Of a DNA stretch of 64,000 bases, positions 21,992 through 32,878 are shown in pieces (within the stretch, counting starts at the first letter, position 1; every line of letters starts with the position of its first letter). This DNA comes from Cladosporium sp. IMV 00045 (lineage: Eukaryota; Ascomycota; Dothideomycetes; Cladosporiales; Cladosporiaceae). The translations under genes and the position numbers were made by a program. The notes under the pieces were generated by a model. The model saw nothing but the letters and a program-made list of their open reading frames with translations. It had not been told where the DNA came from and searched no databases. The stretch is taken from NCBI GenBank assembly GCA_001931905.2, contig MSJI02000645.1:1-64000 (forward strand). The letters are read 5' to 3'.

Positions 21992-22826
21992 ATGACCGCC
22001 AAACCCACCATCCTCCTCATACCCGGTGCCTGCACCGAATCCTCCTGCTTCGACCGGCTCCGACCCCACCTCCACCGCGCCGGCTACGAAACGGTAGCAG
22101 TCTCCCACCCAAGCGCCAACCCATCCGACCCTTTCGCCCACGACGCCCAGACATTCGCTCTGAACGTGCAAAACGTCTACCTCCAACCCCTCCTCGACGG
22201 CGGCAAAGACGTCCTCGTCTACGCTTACTCCTCCGGCGGCTCGCAGACCGGCACCACCGGCCTGTCATGGGTGAAATCCGAGCGCGAGGCGCGGGGAAAG
22301 AAAGGCGGCGTCATCGGCATCGTCTACATGAGCTGCGCGCCTGTCCCCGCGGGCGTGGACCAGTTGACGTTCATGGGCGGGGCGTGGCCGCCTTTCGTTA
22401 AGGCCGACACGGTAACTGCCTCTTCTCTCTTGCGCTGTATACTTCACACTCAAGACTAAAAAAACAATCCCACCAAAGCCCGCACCAGGCCTCTTCGTCT
22501 TCGACCCCGCCATCCCCCACCTCTTCAACGACGCCTCGCCATCCGAGCAAGAAGCTCTCGCGAAGACGGCCCTCCCGCACGCAGAGAGGGTGATCACAAC
22601 CCCCGTTCTCCCGCCCCTCTGGGTCGAGCGCGCGCTCGACGGGCGCAGGATTTGGCTCAAAGCCATGCTGGATGCGACGTTCACGCCGGACGTTGCGCAG
22701 GCTTTCATTGAGGGCTCGGGTGTGCAGTGGGAGGTCGTCGAGAGGGAGGTGGGACATTGTGGGTTTTTGGCTAGGCCGGATGTTGTGGCCGGGGTTGTTT
22801 TGGATGCTGTAAGAAGGTGGGGTTGA
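21992..22826 (+). CDS. alpha/beta hydrolase (esterase-like, GxSxG variant), copy B
   Basis: The model is join(21992..22411,22479..22826), 255 aa, with one 67-nt intron. The N-terminus ILLIPGACTESSCF is the oxyanion-hole strand of the small plant-methylesterase/AB-hydrolase type. The nucleophile elbow is AYSSGGSQTG (Ser in Y-S-S-G-G), a C-terminal Asp may lie in the MLDATFTPD segment, and the catalytic His is in REVGHCGF. There is no signal peptide, so it is probably cytosolic. The substrate is unknown. Same strand as PEX12, 314 bases downstream. Confidence 0.85.
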
Positions 22827-23061
22827 GAGTCTTGTAGTGGAGAGGGTCTTATGTGGAAGGGATGTTGGGATGCTATTTGACTGGGGTTTTGATGGATAGA
22901 AGATGGAACATGAACGCAAGTGCTCCAATCATAACGCAAATCAGAACCAACGGTAGTCCATCCATTCAAAAACACTCAGACAACCCCTCGCCTTCCCTCT
23001 ATTTGGACTGCAAAAAGTGCAAAGCCCGCCCAACTCCTAGAGACAAGCAAAAAAAAGATGT

Positions 23062-23168
23062 TGATGAGAGTGGGATTCGAACCCACGCCCTTTCGGACTA
23101 GCGATTGTAGGAGTATCGAGGACGATATCGCCTTAAGCTAGCGCCTTAGACCGCTCGGCCATCTCACC
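23062..23168 (-). tRNA. tRNA-Leu(AAG) with intron, copy B
   Basis: Read on the minus strand. The acceptor GGTGAGA pairs with TCTCATC and is followed by discriminator A. The D arm is GCC...GGC. The anticodon stem CTAGC/GCTAG has the loop TTAAGG, giving anticodon AAG. There is a long variable arm (CCGAAAGG) and a T arm GTGGG-TTCGAAT-CCCAC. An intron of about 27 nt sits one base 3' of the anticodon. A/B box sequences TGGCCGAGCGG and GGTTCGAATCC are intact. CCA is not encoded, as expected in eukaryotes. The mature part is about 80 nt. Confidence 0.95.
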
Positions 23169-23509
23169 GTTCAGATTGGTGGAATCTGATGGTAGCACTG
23201 GCGCTTAAACAATTGATCTGCGCTGACAATTAGCGAGGGCTCTGCTTTGCCTGACTGCGTTATGGTGGATTGATGGGATAGGGTTGTTTTGTAGAATCGA
23301 CAGAGGCCCTGACCAAGGCTTGCTGGATTTCAGATCAAGAGTGAGAGTGAAGAGTGAAGAGCGACAAGCAGGACGTTCGTTCGATGGAAGATGTTTGGGG
23401 ACAACCGCGCTAGCGAAAGCTTAAACCTGCTCCCTACTACTCCAGAAGCCTACGCACTTGCATGTGATTTCCAGAACGCCATTGAGAAAAACAACAAACA
23501 GAGAATACC
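23169..23509. other. spacer between tRNA-Leu and augmin subunit 1 (copy B)
   Basis: Upstream of the tRNA (minus) and of the HAUS1-like gene (plus). I see no further gene. Aligns with 34071-34430 with small indels. Confidence 0.5.
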
Positions 23510-24373
23510 ATGGACACCGACGCAGACTGGGCAGCCAACGCTCTCTTCTCGCCTTCCAAGGCACGCATAGCCCAAGCGCAAGCCCGCGACTGGGGATTTG
23601 TAGATACTTGGCTGGCGAAGAGATACGGCGGCAAACGAATCCCGGCTTTCGAGAGGAACGACGAAACTTTGGAGGCACTTCTGGCCCTCGCCACACAGAA
23701 TGAGAGCGCAGACGAACAGCGCGTGGCCGTCGATCGAGTCGAGCAATCTGCCCTGAACGGTTTCGACAGACAGCGCACCGGACAGGCAGAGGACGTCTTC
23801 CAAGCCGTGACGAGATATCTAGACCACAAGGGAGAAGAGAGCCTCGATTTGCTAGCGCAAGCGGCTGTCAATCTTGACATCCCTCCCGCCTCGGGCATGG
23901 GGAATTTCATCGCGGCTTCCATCGAACTACAGACTGGCTCTTTCGACCTCCGCCAGCAGCAAACGCAACTACAGAATCAGCTCGCAGCGCTCCAGCGCGA
24001 GTGCAACAGGTTAAGATCCCTCCTCCGCGAAATCAAGGACGACGCTTTCCGCCCTTCGTCCGAATTGCCTGAGCAGACTGTCGAGTGGGCGAAGAGTTCT
24101 AAGCACCTCAAGGCCAAGATTGGGGAGTACGATGACCGTTTGAGCGCTCTTCGCGCTGCGGGGACGCCTTCGCCTACCCTGGATCAGTTTGCGAAGCAGA
24201 CGGAGCAGTATCAGGCTGCGAGGCAGAGGTTGGCGGAGCTTGAGGCGGAGTTGAAGGGGTTTCAGAGTTTGCCGACGAATGCGAGGGAGGCGAGGGCGGC
24301 GTTGGAGCGGGCGAGGGATGAGTTAAGGGTTTTGGCGCAGAGGCGGGATAGGATGTTTGAATCGCTTGTGTAA
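23510..24373 (+). CDS. HAUS augmin-like complex subunit 1, copy B
   Basis: Intronless, 287 aa. The N-terminal segment (VDTWLAKRYGGKRIPAFERN, from about residue 30) matches the pattern of HAUS1, and most of the rest is predicted coiled coil (LRQQQTQLQNQLAALQRECN and a long C-terminal heptad region ending RMFESLV). Augmin binds spindle microtubules and recruits gamma-tubulin for branching nucleation; filamentous ascomycetes keep several subunits. The assignment rests on my recall of the family pattern, not on a search. The start ATG is preceded by AATACC. Confidence 0.75.
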   Translation: MDTDADWAANALFSPSKARIAQAQARDWGFVDTWLAKRYGGKRIPAFERNDETLEALLALATQNESADEQRVAVDRVEQSALNGFDRQRTGQAEDVFQAVTRYLDHKGEESLDLLAQAAVNLDIPPASGMGNFIAASIELQTGSFDLRQQQTQLQNQLAALQRECNRLRSLLREIKDDAFRPSSELPEQTVEWAKSSKHLKAKIGEYDDRLSALRAAGTPSPTLDQFAKQTEQYQAARQRLAELEAELKGFQSLPTNAREARAALERARDELRVLAQRRDRMFESLV

Positions 24374-24523
24374 GGCTGAACATGAAATTGGGGTTGCTTT
24401 CGGATGCCGTCACATAGTCTTCGCTGGCCATGATTCGACTCCTGGGCCTAGTGTGGTCACATTCGACTTCTATTGTCTACCTATCCACTTCGGATGCCGC
24501 GTCCCCAACTCGACAAAATACCC

Positions 24524-25375
24524 TCACAGCGACGAACAGAAGCTATCTACCCCCGCAGCCACACGTTCCGGAAGCTCGACACAATGCCAATGCCCACACG
24601 CATCAAGCACCTTCAGTTCCTTCTTCGACGATCCAACATGCTCGTGGATATACTTGCAGCCTTCCAGAGGAGCAGATTTGTCCTCGTCGCCTGCCAAAAT
24701 GCAAATAGGCGCTTGAATGGCGGAGAAGTCTGGTTCCTCGGCATCGATAATTGCTTGGCAATGCGAAGCATATCCCTTCGGATCCGAGCCCATGATCAGT
24801 TCGCGGATGAAAGCTTTCGTCAAGGCTGAGGCTTTCGAGCTAGTCGCGGCTTGTGGGATCGTGTTTGCCATTTGCTCCATGCCGTCTTTGTGAATGGGTT
24901 AGCTTATTCCGAGCAAGAAATGGAATCGATACTTCGCACCTTTCAAAACTGTGTCTATCCGCGGTTTGAACATCTCCGGTTTCACAGAGCCAGGATTGAC
25001 AGGCCCGACGGGCACAACGCCAGCCACACGCTCAGGATACTTGGACGCAATAATGCAAGCCATGGTGCCTCCCATGGAATGACCGGCGATCACCGCTTTC
25101 GGAATGCTCAAATGATCCATGAGTCCGATAACGTCCGCGGCCAGCCCTTCCAGCGTCACTTTCTCGCCTGAGGACTTGCTTCGTCCAGCGCCGTGGCTGT
25201 CCAGAGCAACGCAGCGGTGTTTTGAAGCGAGCTGGGAGATAATGGGCACCCAGTAGTTTTGCGATGAGCCTAGGCCGTGGATCATCATGATTGGGGGTTT
25301 GTCGTTGGGGATTGAGTGGAGGGTGTTGGAGTCATGGTAGTGGATTTGATGGTCGTTTATCGTGGCGTATGGCAT
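24524..25375 (-). CDS. alpha/beta hydrolase (GHSMG), enol-lactonase/esterase-like, copy B
   Basis: The model is complement(join(24524..24885,24940..25375)), 265 aa. Canonical features are the oxyanion strand MIHGLGSSQNYW, the nucleophile elbow IAGHSMGGTMA, the acid in ILAGDEDKSAP and the catalytic His in DACGHWHCVE. This spacing is that of the 3-oxoadipate enol-lactonase/epoxide-hydrolase-like group; the true substrate is unknown. The intron is 54 nt with a GTGCGA donor and a GCTAAC branch site. There is no secretion signal. Convergent with the augmin gene, 150 bases between stops. Confidence 0.88.
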
Positions 25376-26220
25376 CTTTTTTGAGAGTTTAAATTTCTTT
25401 GAGGCGTATTCAACACTGGATAGTTTAGAGGCAAATGCTGGTTATGATTGTTTCCTTCGACTGACTATGGCGATGTTGGTACATCGGCATCCCACCTCGG
25501 TACCTGGAAAGGTGGATCTCAAAGTGACGTCGGGTCTTGGCGATAATATGTAACTGTCGGATACGTACTTAGGTACATAGAGACTACTACATGTACCCTC
25601 CCAGAACGTGATCATAGTAGAGGGTGTGCTTGCATGTTTGAAGAAGTCGTTTCCCTATCAGTGATGCAGCTCAATTGTCACGTTGATGCTCGTGATTGCT
25701 TCGATATGGATGGCAACCATGCTGTCGAATGCGGCTATGGCACATATATCTATTAAATGATTCCATTCAACGAAGTCGCTTGGTAATATTCCCATTGAAA
25801 GTTTCTATATATGTTTTTGAGTGGTATGGTTTCAATGTTAACATCCAACAACGAAAGGCATTGCCGTTCCACCATCCATGTCGGAAGAGGTCCGCGTCCC
25901 TGCCGAACACATCCGCATTAAGGTGCAGAGCCGATTGCAAATATCCGAACTTCTTCAAGCACTGTATTAGCGATATAGTGCGACCAAATGGAACCATTGG
26001 CGCACAATTAAATTGAGAGTAGGCCTATCTCTTCTCTCGGACTTGCGTGAAGATAAGGTCATTCGTCGATATATTTTCAATGAAGGCAGTGGGTGATCTA
26101 TGAAGCAAAACCTCCATCCTGAGATTTCGTGAGGCTAATCGGGAGATGCATTCTTGATTGTCTAATCTGTGAAACACATTCGTGGCTTTTCGAGCCTGGC
26201 CGGCCTGCCCACCCACCCGT
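25376..26220. other. intergenic region, hydrolase promoter and mannanase 3' flank (copy B)
   Basis: About 845 bases. The hydrolase-proximal 180 bases are well conserved with copy A; the middle is more diverged, with indels. Small frames are not conserved between copies. I see no gene. Confidence 0.5.
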
Positions 26221-27686
26221 TTACTTGTTCAAGCGATTCACTGCAGCAGCGTGCTCGTAGACCAGTGGCTTCGCTTCGGCACTAAATACAGAGTTAGCTT
26301 CATTCAAATCAACCTCCGCAGCAAGAGGCACCTACTCGTCCAAGTAGATCGTGAAACCGTCATTGTGATTCCTTCCATAAGAGTAGCCGGAATATCCATA
26401 CTGCCAATACATGTCCGACATCTTCTCCTTCAGACTCGTCTTCTGCCACGACGACAGCACCTGACCCTAGTGGCGTTTTCCACACGGCCGAGGTACTCGA
26501 GGCGCGCCTCTGGCGTGAGCCATCCTGTCGACACAGTCAGATCCAAGCCGCACTCATATCGGTGAAGAGACCTTACCATATTCCTCATGCACAACAGGCT
26601 TCTTGATCTTCCGCATCGACTTCCCATGGTCCTTAATCCACTGTACAGTCCACGCCACAGTCTTGGACCACCAATCCGGGTACGAGTGGAACGTGCCAAA
26701 ATCGATATTCTTCAGCTTCAACTCCGCATCGAAATCACTCCCGTCAGAGCCATTGTACGCCCAATCGTCGGACTGCACGTTGAAACCTCCCTCGCTTCCT
26801 GTCGTGACGAGGTGCTTCTTATCCAGACTCTTGATGTAAGTGCTCATCTCGTCGTACCACTCGGTCAGGAGCTCGGGCGTGCAGTTTTCGGATCGGGGGA
26901 GGTTGCGGGTCCCGTCGGCGCCGCAGCGGGCTTCGTTGGCGATTTCCCAGGCCATGATGGTGGGGTTGTCTTTGTAGCGGGTTACCATTGCTTTGATGTA
27001 GCGTTTGAATGCTTTCTTGATCTTGGGGAGGCGGTAGAACTGGATCTTGTTAGTATTCTGTCAGTCGAGGGCGTGTCAGCGGAACGAACGTCGTCGTGGT
27101 ATTGGCCTCCAAGATTGACGGTGTAGACGTCCATGCCTCCGTAGTCGGCCCAGTTGTTGGTGAGTGCGATGATGAGCTTGATGCCGACTTTGCTGGCCGC
27201 GTTGACGACTTTGTCGAAGGCTTGAACGTTAATCGTGGACTCGCCGTTTGCCCAGCGTTGAAAAACGACTTCAGTCCCGCCGGCACCTTCGCCGCCGTAC
27301 TGTGGTAAACCTTCGGGGATGTATGTGACGTTCTTGTCGTTGAAGCCCCACGTGCGAAACACGTTCAAGCCCGCATCTTTGGCTGCGGTCAAGCCCTTTT
27401 CGACGTCTGCTTGGTTCTTCGCGTGTTGTTAGTCGTGGCAATCGAAGGGGTGGCTTTGGTACATACGTTGTTGAAAGGGAAGTACTGTCGACCGAGTCAG
27501 TCTTTCCTGTCTAAGTTGAGATCTTGATATGACAAGACTCACGTAAGCATTGCTACCAGCAAAATAGAAATCTTTTCCATCAAGCTTGAATTTCGTTCCG
27601 GATGTTGTCACAAAACCTTTGGAAGGTTTCGGCGCCGCCAGAGCGGTGCACGAAAGCAAAGCAACCGAAAGATATTTCACCCACAT
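26221..27686 (-). pseudogene. secreted GH5 endo-1,4-beta-mannosidase, copy B, with a one-base frameshift
   Basis: The exons are 27543-27686, 27467-27484, 27090-27416, 26577-27039, 26336-26524 and 26221-26281. They match the intact copy at 37131-38596 exactly in length, except that exon 5 is 189 instead of 190 bases. The missing base lies near 26461-26465 (CACCTGACCC versus CACCTCCACCC). The frame then runs [11 protein letters not shown] and stops at 26430, removing about 60 residues. The signal peptide ([17 protein letters not shown]), the acid/base Glu in [10 protein letters not shown] and the nucleophile region HEEYG are upstream of the break and intact. It is either a true null homeolog or an assembly error. 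A conserved C-terminal strand is lost, so activity is doubtful if the break is real. Confidence 0.8.
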
Positions 27687-28456
27687 TCTGTCGAAACGAT
27701 GCTCGGACAAAGAGAGCGTGTGAGTGGATACGAGGATACTGCGGCCATTGCTAGGTATTTATTCTTCCCAAACCGTGCTATGAAATGGGTCCTTGGTAAA
27801 CACCCATTAGTGCCTCGGCTGCCGGTGTCTGATGTATCTGATGCGGAGCACAATGGCCGAGATCTCAATGAATGGACGCTTTGAATGGTGGGAGCGCAAA
27901 CCCCTCAGTGGTTTTTGCCAAAAGATGGTGCTTGAGAGGCGGAGATGTTCTAGGGTTTTTCCGTCTGGCGCAAATAGTGTCACAGTGAAGGCGGGAGCCT
28001 CGAGAACTATAAGTAGGGCTCAAATCTCTCCGCACAGATTGAGGTATCCGGAGGCGCATCCTCCGGCTGGGCATTTCTGGGATCTGAACGGAAAATAACG
28101 CATTCTTTCAATGTTTTCCTGAAGTCATGCGTAGAGACTAGAGAGTAATGGTTGGTGAGGACTGTGTCATAGGACGGATTCCGATCGACATCGATAAAGC
28201 CAGGCATAGCCCAGAGTAAGCCATCATGACGAAGGCGAAGATTAATATGTATTATTTTACAAGGTCGATAATTAGTACACAGCTATTCAAAAAGAGGGAT
28301 TCCCGCTCGATATTGATGTGAAGTCCGGACATATTGTAACCGCGTGAAGCGCCGCAACTGCGAGCTCTGGTTACAAAACATGACAAACATCAACGCAAGC
28401 ACTATCAAGCTTGAGGGTCTCCGTATAATCCTGTGCAAGCTCTCCTATTTGGAGAT
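27687..28456. promoter_or_regulatory. mannanase promoter and DUF1275 3' flank (copy B)
   Basis: On the minus strand an AATAAATACC TATA-like element at 27754-27763 sits about 70 bases upstream of the mannanase ATG and is kept in copy A (near 38669). A TATAAG at about 28008 is also conserved. The remainder shows no gene. Confidence 0.4.
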
Positions 28457-29369
28457 TCAATCGTGAGTCTTCTCAGGAGCCCACACAGACCAAGCGACGA
28501 CAACCATAGCCTTGAGTCCCACGGCGGTCCATAGAGCTCCAGTGAGTCCGAATGACGTGTGAGCGAACGCGCCACCAACTAAGGCGCCACCAAGAAGGAG
28601 TAGCGGTGCTGCTGTTCTCCTGTTGCGGTCCGGGTTGTCTTTGAGGCCAGGCTTGAAGAGATTTGGATCCGAGAAGAGGTCACAGTAGTTGGACGTCAGC
28701 ACAACGCTGGTCAGACCGGAATATTGCAAGGCTCGAGATGCCACCGCTTGGCCCGCAGACTGGAATGCGAGGAGTGCGAGAGAAATTCCCACCCACGAGT
28801 TCAAGGGAGAATCTCTGTCAATTTCAGGGCCGAGGGTTGACATCAGCGCCGTGATGAGGATGAAGACCGCCTGCAGGAAGAAGGAGCCAACCAGGACCCA
28901 TCGTTTGCAGGGCGAGAAGTTCCGATGTAGCATGCTGAAGAAAAGACTACCAAGGCAAAAGCAAGCGATGGAGATCAGAGCACGTAGCCATCTGTCACTT
29001 TCCCCTGGTGCCACAAGGCCCAATCCGAGGTAGACAGTATTCCCTGCATCGGTAGCGTCAGATATTGCTGCATGTAGCCGGATCCGATGTAACGAGTAAC
29101 AGGAATAGCTCACCCGTCTGCATGCTAGCGAAGCTGCCGAATACGCTGATACTGCTGCCATCGAGTAATCCGGTGATGAGATAGCAGCCCAGCAAGGCGA
29201 CATCTCCCCAAGATTTGGTGACGTTGTCGTTCATGTGCTCTGCACACCTGGTTGTGAATGCATGCTTGCGAGACTGCTTGCTGAGCATGGCCGCCCTCTC
29301 TGCGTCTACATGGTTTGGCGCGGGGCCTTCTGGTTGGACTGTACCATAGCCGGTGCGAGTTGCCGCCAT
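28457..29369 (-). CDS. DUF1275 (YoaK-family) membrane protein, copy B
   Basis: The model is complement(join(28457..29043,29114..29369)), 280 aa, with a 70-nt intron (GTGAGC donor). A hydrophilic N-terminus of about 50 residues precedes the family signature GLLDGSSISVFGSFASMQTG continuing NTVYLGLGL. About six hydrophobic helices follow. DUF1275 proteins are widespread in fungi and bacteria; no biochemical role is established. Relative to copy A it has four extra residues near position 40 (TTRCAEHM versus TKHM). The 5' 109 bases of exon 1 reappear at 51211-51319 because of the scaffold overlap. Confidence 0.9.
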
Positions 29370-29673
29370 TGTTGTTTCTCACTTCAATGTCGAGCATTCA
29401 AGATGACAAGTCAGTCTGCCAAATGAATCGTTGTTGTTTTGGCAGACCCTGGCGTGCCTGGGTCGCTGAAATTGCAGTTGAGCCAGACCACGGCTTGGAA
29501 GGCCAAAACAAACGGCGTCACACGGAATCATCATCGCACTGACTTTGAATCGTAGCACAGCGATACTTCGTTATCCGGAAAATCTGTACGTCTTCAGCTA
29601 CCTAGTGACAAAAGATTTGAGGCTCAGGTTGTACCCTATGCAGTGTGATGTGATGCCTCTTGGCCTTGTTTAT
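29370..29673. other. upstream region of the DUF1275 gene (copy B), duplicated at 51320-51623
   Basis: Promoter region of the minus-strand DUF1275 gene. It is base-for-base the same as 51320-51623 and ends at the gap. Confidence 0.9.
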
Positions 29674-29693
29674 NNNNNNNNNNNNNNNNNNNN
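29674..29693. other. 20-N assembly gap, junction of block 2 and block 3
   Basis: To the left is the region upstream of the copy B DUF1275 gene. To the right the sequence returns to RHO4 exon 3, a locus already passed at 18832. It joins different homeologs. Confidence 0.95.
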
Positions 29694-30002
29694 CCCATCA
29701 TCCTCTGCGGCCTCAAATCCGACCTCCGACACAAGCGCACCTGCATCGAGCTCCTGAAAACCCAAGGCCTCACGCCCGTCACCCAACAACAAGGCAAGAC
29801 CGTCGCCGCCAAGATGGGCGCCAAGTACATGGAGTGCTCCTCCAAGGAGATGACGGGCGTGCACGACATCTTCGACACCGCCATCGACATCACCGTGCGC
29901 GGCCAGGACGTCGTGGCCAGCTCGAGCTCCTCGTCGTCAAAATCCGGCGAAGTCGTCATGCCGGCGCGGAAAAAGAGAAGTAAGATGTGCAGCATCCTCT
30001 GA
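29694..30002 (+). CDS. RHO4: Rho4-type GTPase 3' fragment, copy A
   Basis: The last 103 codons-plus-stop of exon 3, starting in frame at [10 protein letters not shown] and ending in the CSIL box. Nearly identical to 18832-19140 (silent changes only that I see). The 5' part of this copy is absent from the window because of the gap; this is not a degraded gene. Confidence 0.92.
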   Translation, partial: PIILCGLKSDLRHKRTCIELLKTQGLTPVTQQQGKTVAAKMGAKYMECSSKEMTGVHDIFDTAIDITVRGQDVVASSSSSSSKSGEVVMPARKKRSKMCSIL

Positions 30003-30557
30003 GCAACACCGCCAGACGCACTGCTCTCACGTTTCTGTTTCTATCTTCCTCTTCCTTCCGCTCCGTGAGTTTCTTCCTCTCGAAATGGAGCAGTTTCGTT
30101 GACCGGAAGTTTCTGTAACCGAGTAGATGATCAAGTCGGGCCTTGTCCTCCGTCGACGCTCTTGCGAGATGTCGGTTACCTGCGCATGTTCATGCGCGGC
30201 ATGAGGGAGTACCTTTGGGCTGGTTTTGGGCGTTCATAAAGGGCATTCGGCATATTTGTGGTTTTTGTTTTTTTGCGAGAAACTAGCGGCGGGGGGTGTT
30301 TTTCTCTTTCTCCTTCCTGCTATCTCCTCATCTGTCTTTTCTTTTGTCTTTCCTTTTTATATTGACGATTGAATAGCGAGCCGGGCTGGTGGATAGGATA
30401 CCTTAGCCAGAGACGCGAAGGCTTCTCTGCCAGACAGGTTCATTTGTTTGTGTAACGGCCATAATGAGAAGCATGTGCATTATCTTTCCACAAACCGAAC
30501 AACTTTCGTGATGTTTTGCTTTCGTCTTCGAGTGACTTCCAATCGCGTTCTCATGTC
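30003..30557. other. intergenic region between RHO4 and DAD1 (copy A)
   Basis: Aligns along its length with 19141-19696, with small differences in the T-rich tract. I see no gene. Confidence 0.5.
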
Positions 30558-30883
30558 TCATGAGCGTTCATTCTGCGCTCCCTCTCTGGCGTCTTCCTTC
30601 GGCGCGTCCGGGTCTTTGGCCATGACATTCTCGAACTGCGACCACAGGCTCTCGACTTGACTGAACTCGTTGCCGACCTGAAGAAACCATCAGCGCACGC
30701 TCACAAATCGCACGTCAGGCGCACCGTTCTGCTACATACCGCTATCACGCCTTCGAGACTGCGGTTCAGTCTGTTCATGTTCTGCAGCACGTTCTCCAAG
30801 CTTTGCGCGACTTCGCCGACGAGCAGTTCGCGCTGTTGCTCGAAGTAGGTTTTCTCGCCTGAAGAGCCGTTTGTGGAAGTCAT
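30558..30883 (-). CDS. DAD1: DASH/Dam1 complex subunit Dad1, copy A
   Basis: The model is complement(join(30558..30677,30740..30883)), 87 aa, with an intron of 62 nt (GTATGT donor). Differences from copy B are near the N-terminus ([14 protein letters not shown] versus [14 protein letters not shown]) and one Asn/Ser change at the start of exon 2. The helical core is the same. Confidence 0.92.
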
Positions 30884-31147
30884 TATATCAGATTATTGCG
30901 CTATGTGTGTGTACTTTGACGAGAGGGAGAGGGTTTCCTGACGATATGTCGACGCGCCGTTTCACGAGCAGCCCACGCAACAACAGCGAGTCAGCGCTCA
31001 TCTCAACCCAGAATGGGAAGTCGCGTGGGCCGAGGCTTGCGTTCGGGCTTTGAGTGCGCTCGCTGTCAAGCTGTCTCTCCAACTCGACCTGCCCTCTCTC
31101 TCTCTTCGCCATACAATGCGCACAACCCACGCAATCCTCCCCTCAAA
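30884..31147. promoter_or_regulatory. shared divergent promoter of DAD1 and PEX12 (copy A)
   Basis: 264 bases. Relative to copy B it carries an extra segment near 31053-31072 (around GCTCGCTGTCAAGCTGT) that changes the reading frame upstream of PEX12, which supports its non-coding status. Confidence 0.6.
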
Positions 31148-32560
31148 ATGGAATTCATGACCTCCCTGCAAGGCGGGATCGACGACCAAAAGCCGTCGCT
31201 CTTCGAAGTCCTGTCCGAACAGCAGCTCAACTCGCTCATACCGCCCTCCCTCCGCTATCTCCTCGCCATTGCGACTCACCGACACCCGAGATACTTGCTG
31301 CGCGTTCTCAACTCATTTGATGAACTCTACGCCCTTCTTTCTTTGGTCGTCGAACGATACTATCTCAAAGTCTACGGCGGAGGCTTCACCGAAAACTTCT
31401 ACGGTCTCAAGCGCGAGCGAGTCTTGCGCGTGAAAGGCGGAGAGGTGCCCAGAGCGCAATTGGGCGCGCCGAATGAGATCAGGGAGACTCTGCGGTTAAG
31501 GAATGGCGATGTGTGGAAGAATCTGGCCGTGATGGTGGGCTTGCCCTATATCAAGAGAAAGCTAGACGAGGCATATGAAGTGCACGCCTCTGGTGTGAAC
31601 TTGCTCGGACCATCATATCAGGATCGCGACAGGTATCCTGCCGATGGCACGGTGAAGGAACGGCTACTCTGGTTCTACAAGTGGTTTTTGCGCAGGGTTT
31701 ACCCGTCCGTCAATGCAGCGTATTATTTTTCCATGCTGGCTTTCAATCTGGCTTATCTCTTCGACGGTTCTAAATACCACTCGCCGTGGCTCTGGATCAT
31801 AGGGTCGCGCATACGGAGAATGAACGGTGCGGATTACAGAGCGATAGATCTCGCTGCGCAGCCGAAACCGCCGCCAGCGCGACCTGGTGCGAGGCCGGGT
31901 CAGACGAATTCGATTTTCAGCCGGCGTGTTCTGAGTGACACGATTATGCCGCACGTGTTTGGCAGTTTGAAGATTCTCCTGCCCACTTCCATATTCGCGC
32001 TCAAATTTCTGGAGTGGTGGTATAACTCGGATTTCGCCCGACAGCTGTCACGGCGAACCAACGAGGGCTTGGACCTCCCACCACCCACAGTTTCTGGCCT
32101 GCCCGTGCCTGCAGCACCTTCGAAACCAACCGAATCGAGCGAAAAAGAGCAGCCCGAGAAGCCTGCCATCCGACGTGACTCTGGACTCGGAGGACCACCC
32201 ATCTCGAGCCAAACGCATCTCCCCATCCTCACAGTCCCGGCCCCAGCTCGCGCCACGGACGAAAGCCCAAATACAACCTCCCTCTGCCCTATCTGTGTAT
32301 CAGAGATCAAGACTGCCACAGCAGCGCAGACTGGTTTCGTGTACTGCTACACCTGCATTTTCAGGTGGGTCGAGGGCACGCATCCGCGACAGGAAGCTTT
32401 CATGGAAGGCAGCGCAGAGGAAGAGGAAGGCGTCAAGGGTTGGCTGGAAGAAGGCGGTGGGAGCCGAGCTGGCAAGTGGGAGAGTGGCAAGGGTCGTGAT
32501 GCTGTGACGGGTCGGAGGGTGTTGGGCGGCACTAGTGGCTTGAGGAGGGTTATGGTGTGA
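31148..32560 (+). CDS. PEX12: peroxisome assembly protein Pex12 (RING-type), copy A
   Basis: 470 aa, the same length and domains as the copy at 20265-21677. Replacements are few and lie mainly in the variable linker before the RING (for example PAIRRDSG versus SALRRDSG); the RING cysteines are conserved. Numerous silent changes show that both copies are under purifying selection. Confidence 0.93.
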   Translation: MEFMTSLQGGIDDQKPSLFEVLSEQQLNSLIPPSLRYLLAIATHRHPRYLLRVLNSFDELYALLSLVVERYYLKVYGGGFTENFYGLKRERVLRVKGGEVPRAQLGAPNEIRETLRLRNGDVWKNLAVMVGLPYIKRKLDEAYEVHASGVNLLGPSYQDRDRYPADGTVKERLLWFYKWFLRRVYPSVNAAYYFSMLAFNLAYLFDGSKYHSPWLWIIGSRIRRMNGADYRAIDLAAQPKPPPARPGARPGQTNSIFSRRVLSDTIMPHVFGSLKILLPTSIFALKFLEWWYNSDFARQLSRRTNEGLDLPPPTVSGLPVPAAPSKPTESSEKEQPEKPAIRRDSGLGGPPISSQTHLPILTVPAPARATDESPNTTSLCPICVSEIKTATAAQTGFVYCYTCIFRWVEGTHPRQEAFMEGSAEEEEGVKGWLEEGGGSRAGKWESGKGRDAVTGRRVLGGTSGLRRVMV

Positions 32561-32878
32561 TGCTTTGCAGGCATCGTTTCAGGTCTGATTTATGCGCCTC
32601 GCCATCTTGAAGGGTTGCTAGTGGGAACAGCGACCGTGCCTAACAAAGACCCGCTGCACTGCATTAAGCTGTGGTCCGCGTAATCGCCCAATACATCCTG
32701 CGGTCAGCCTCACGGCTATCTAGAGTCAGCCTCACGGCTTACTTAAAAATTCATCTCACGCCGGTTCAGAACAGACGCCGATTCCGTCCAGCATTCGGAT
32801 CTACTGTACATAAACGACTGTGCCAGTCACGGCTGGGATACATCATTCCTCACACAACCACATGCAACACCCGTCGCC
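32561..32878. other. intergenic region between PEX12 and the alpha/beta hydrolase (copy A)
   Basis: Contains the same 15-base direct repeat (32703-32717 and 32725-32739) as copy B. I see no gene. Confidence 0.6.
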
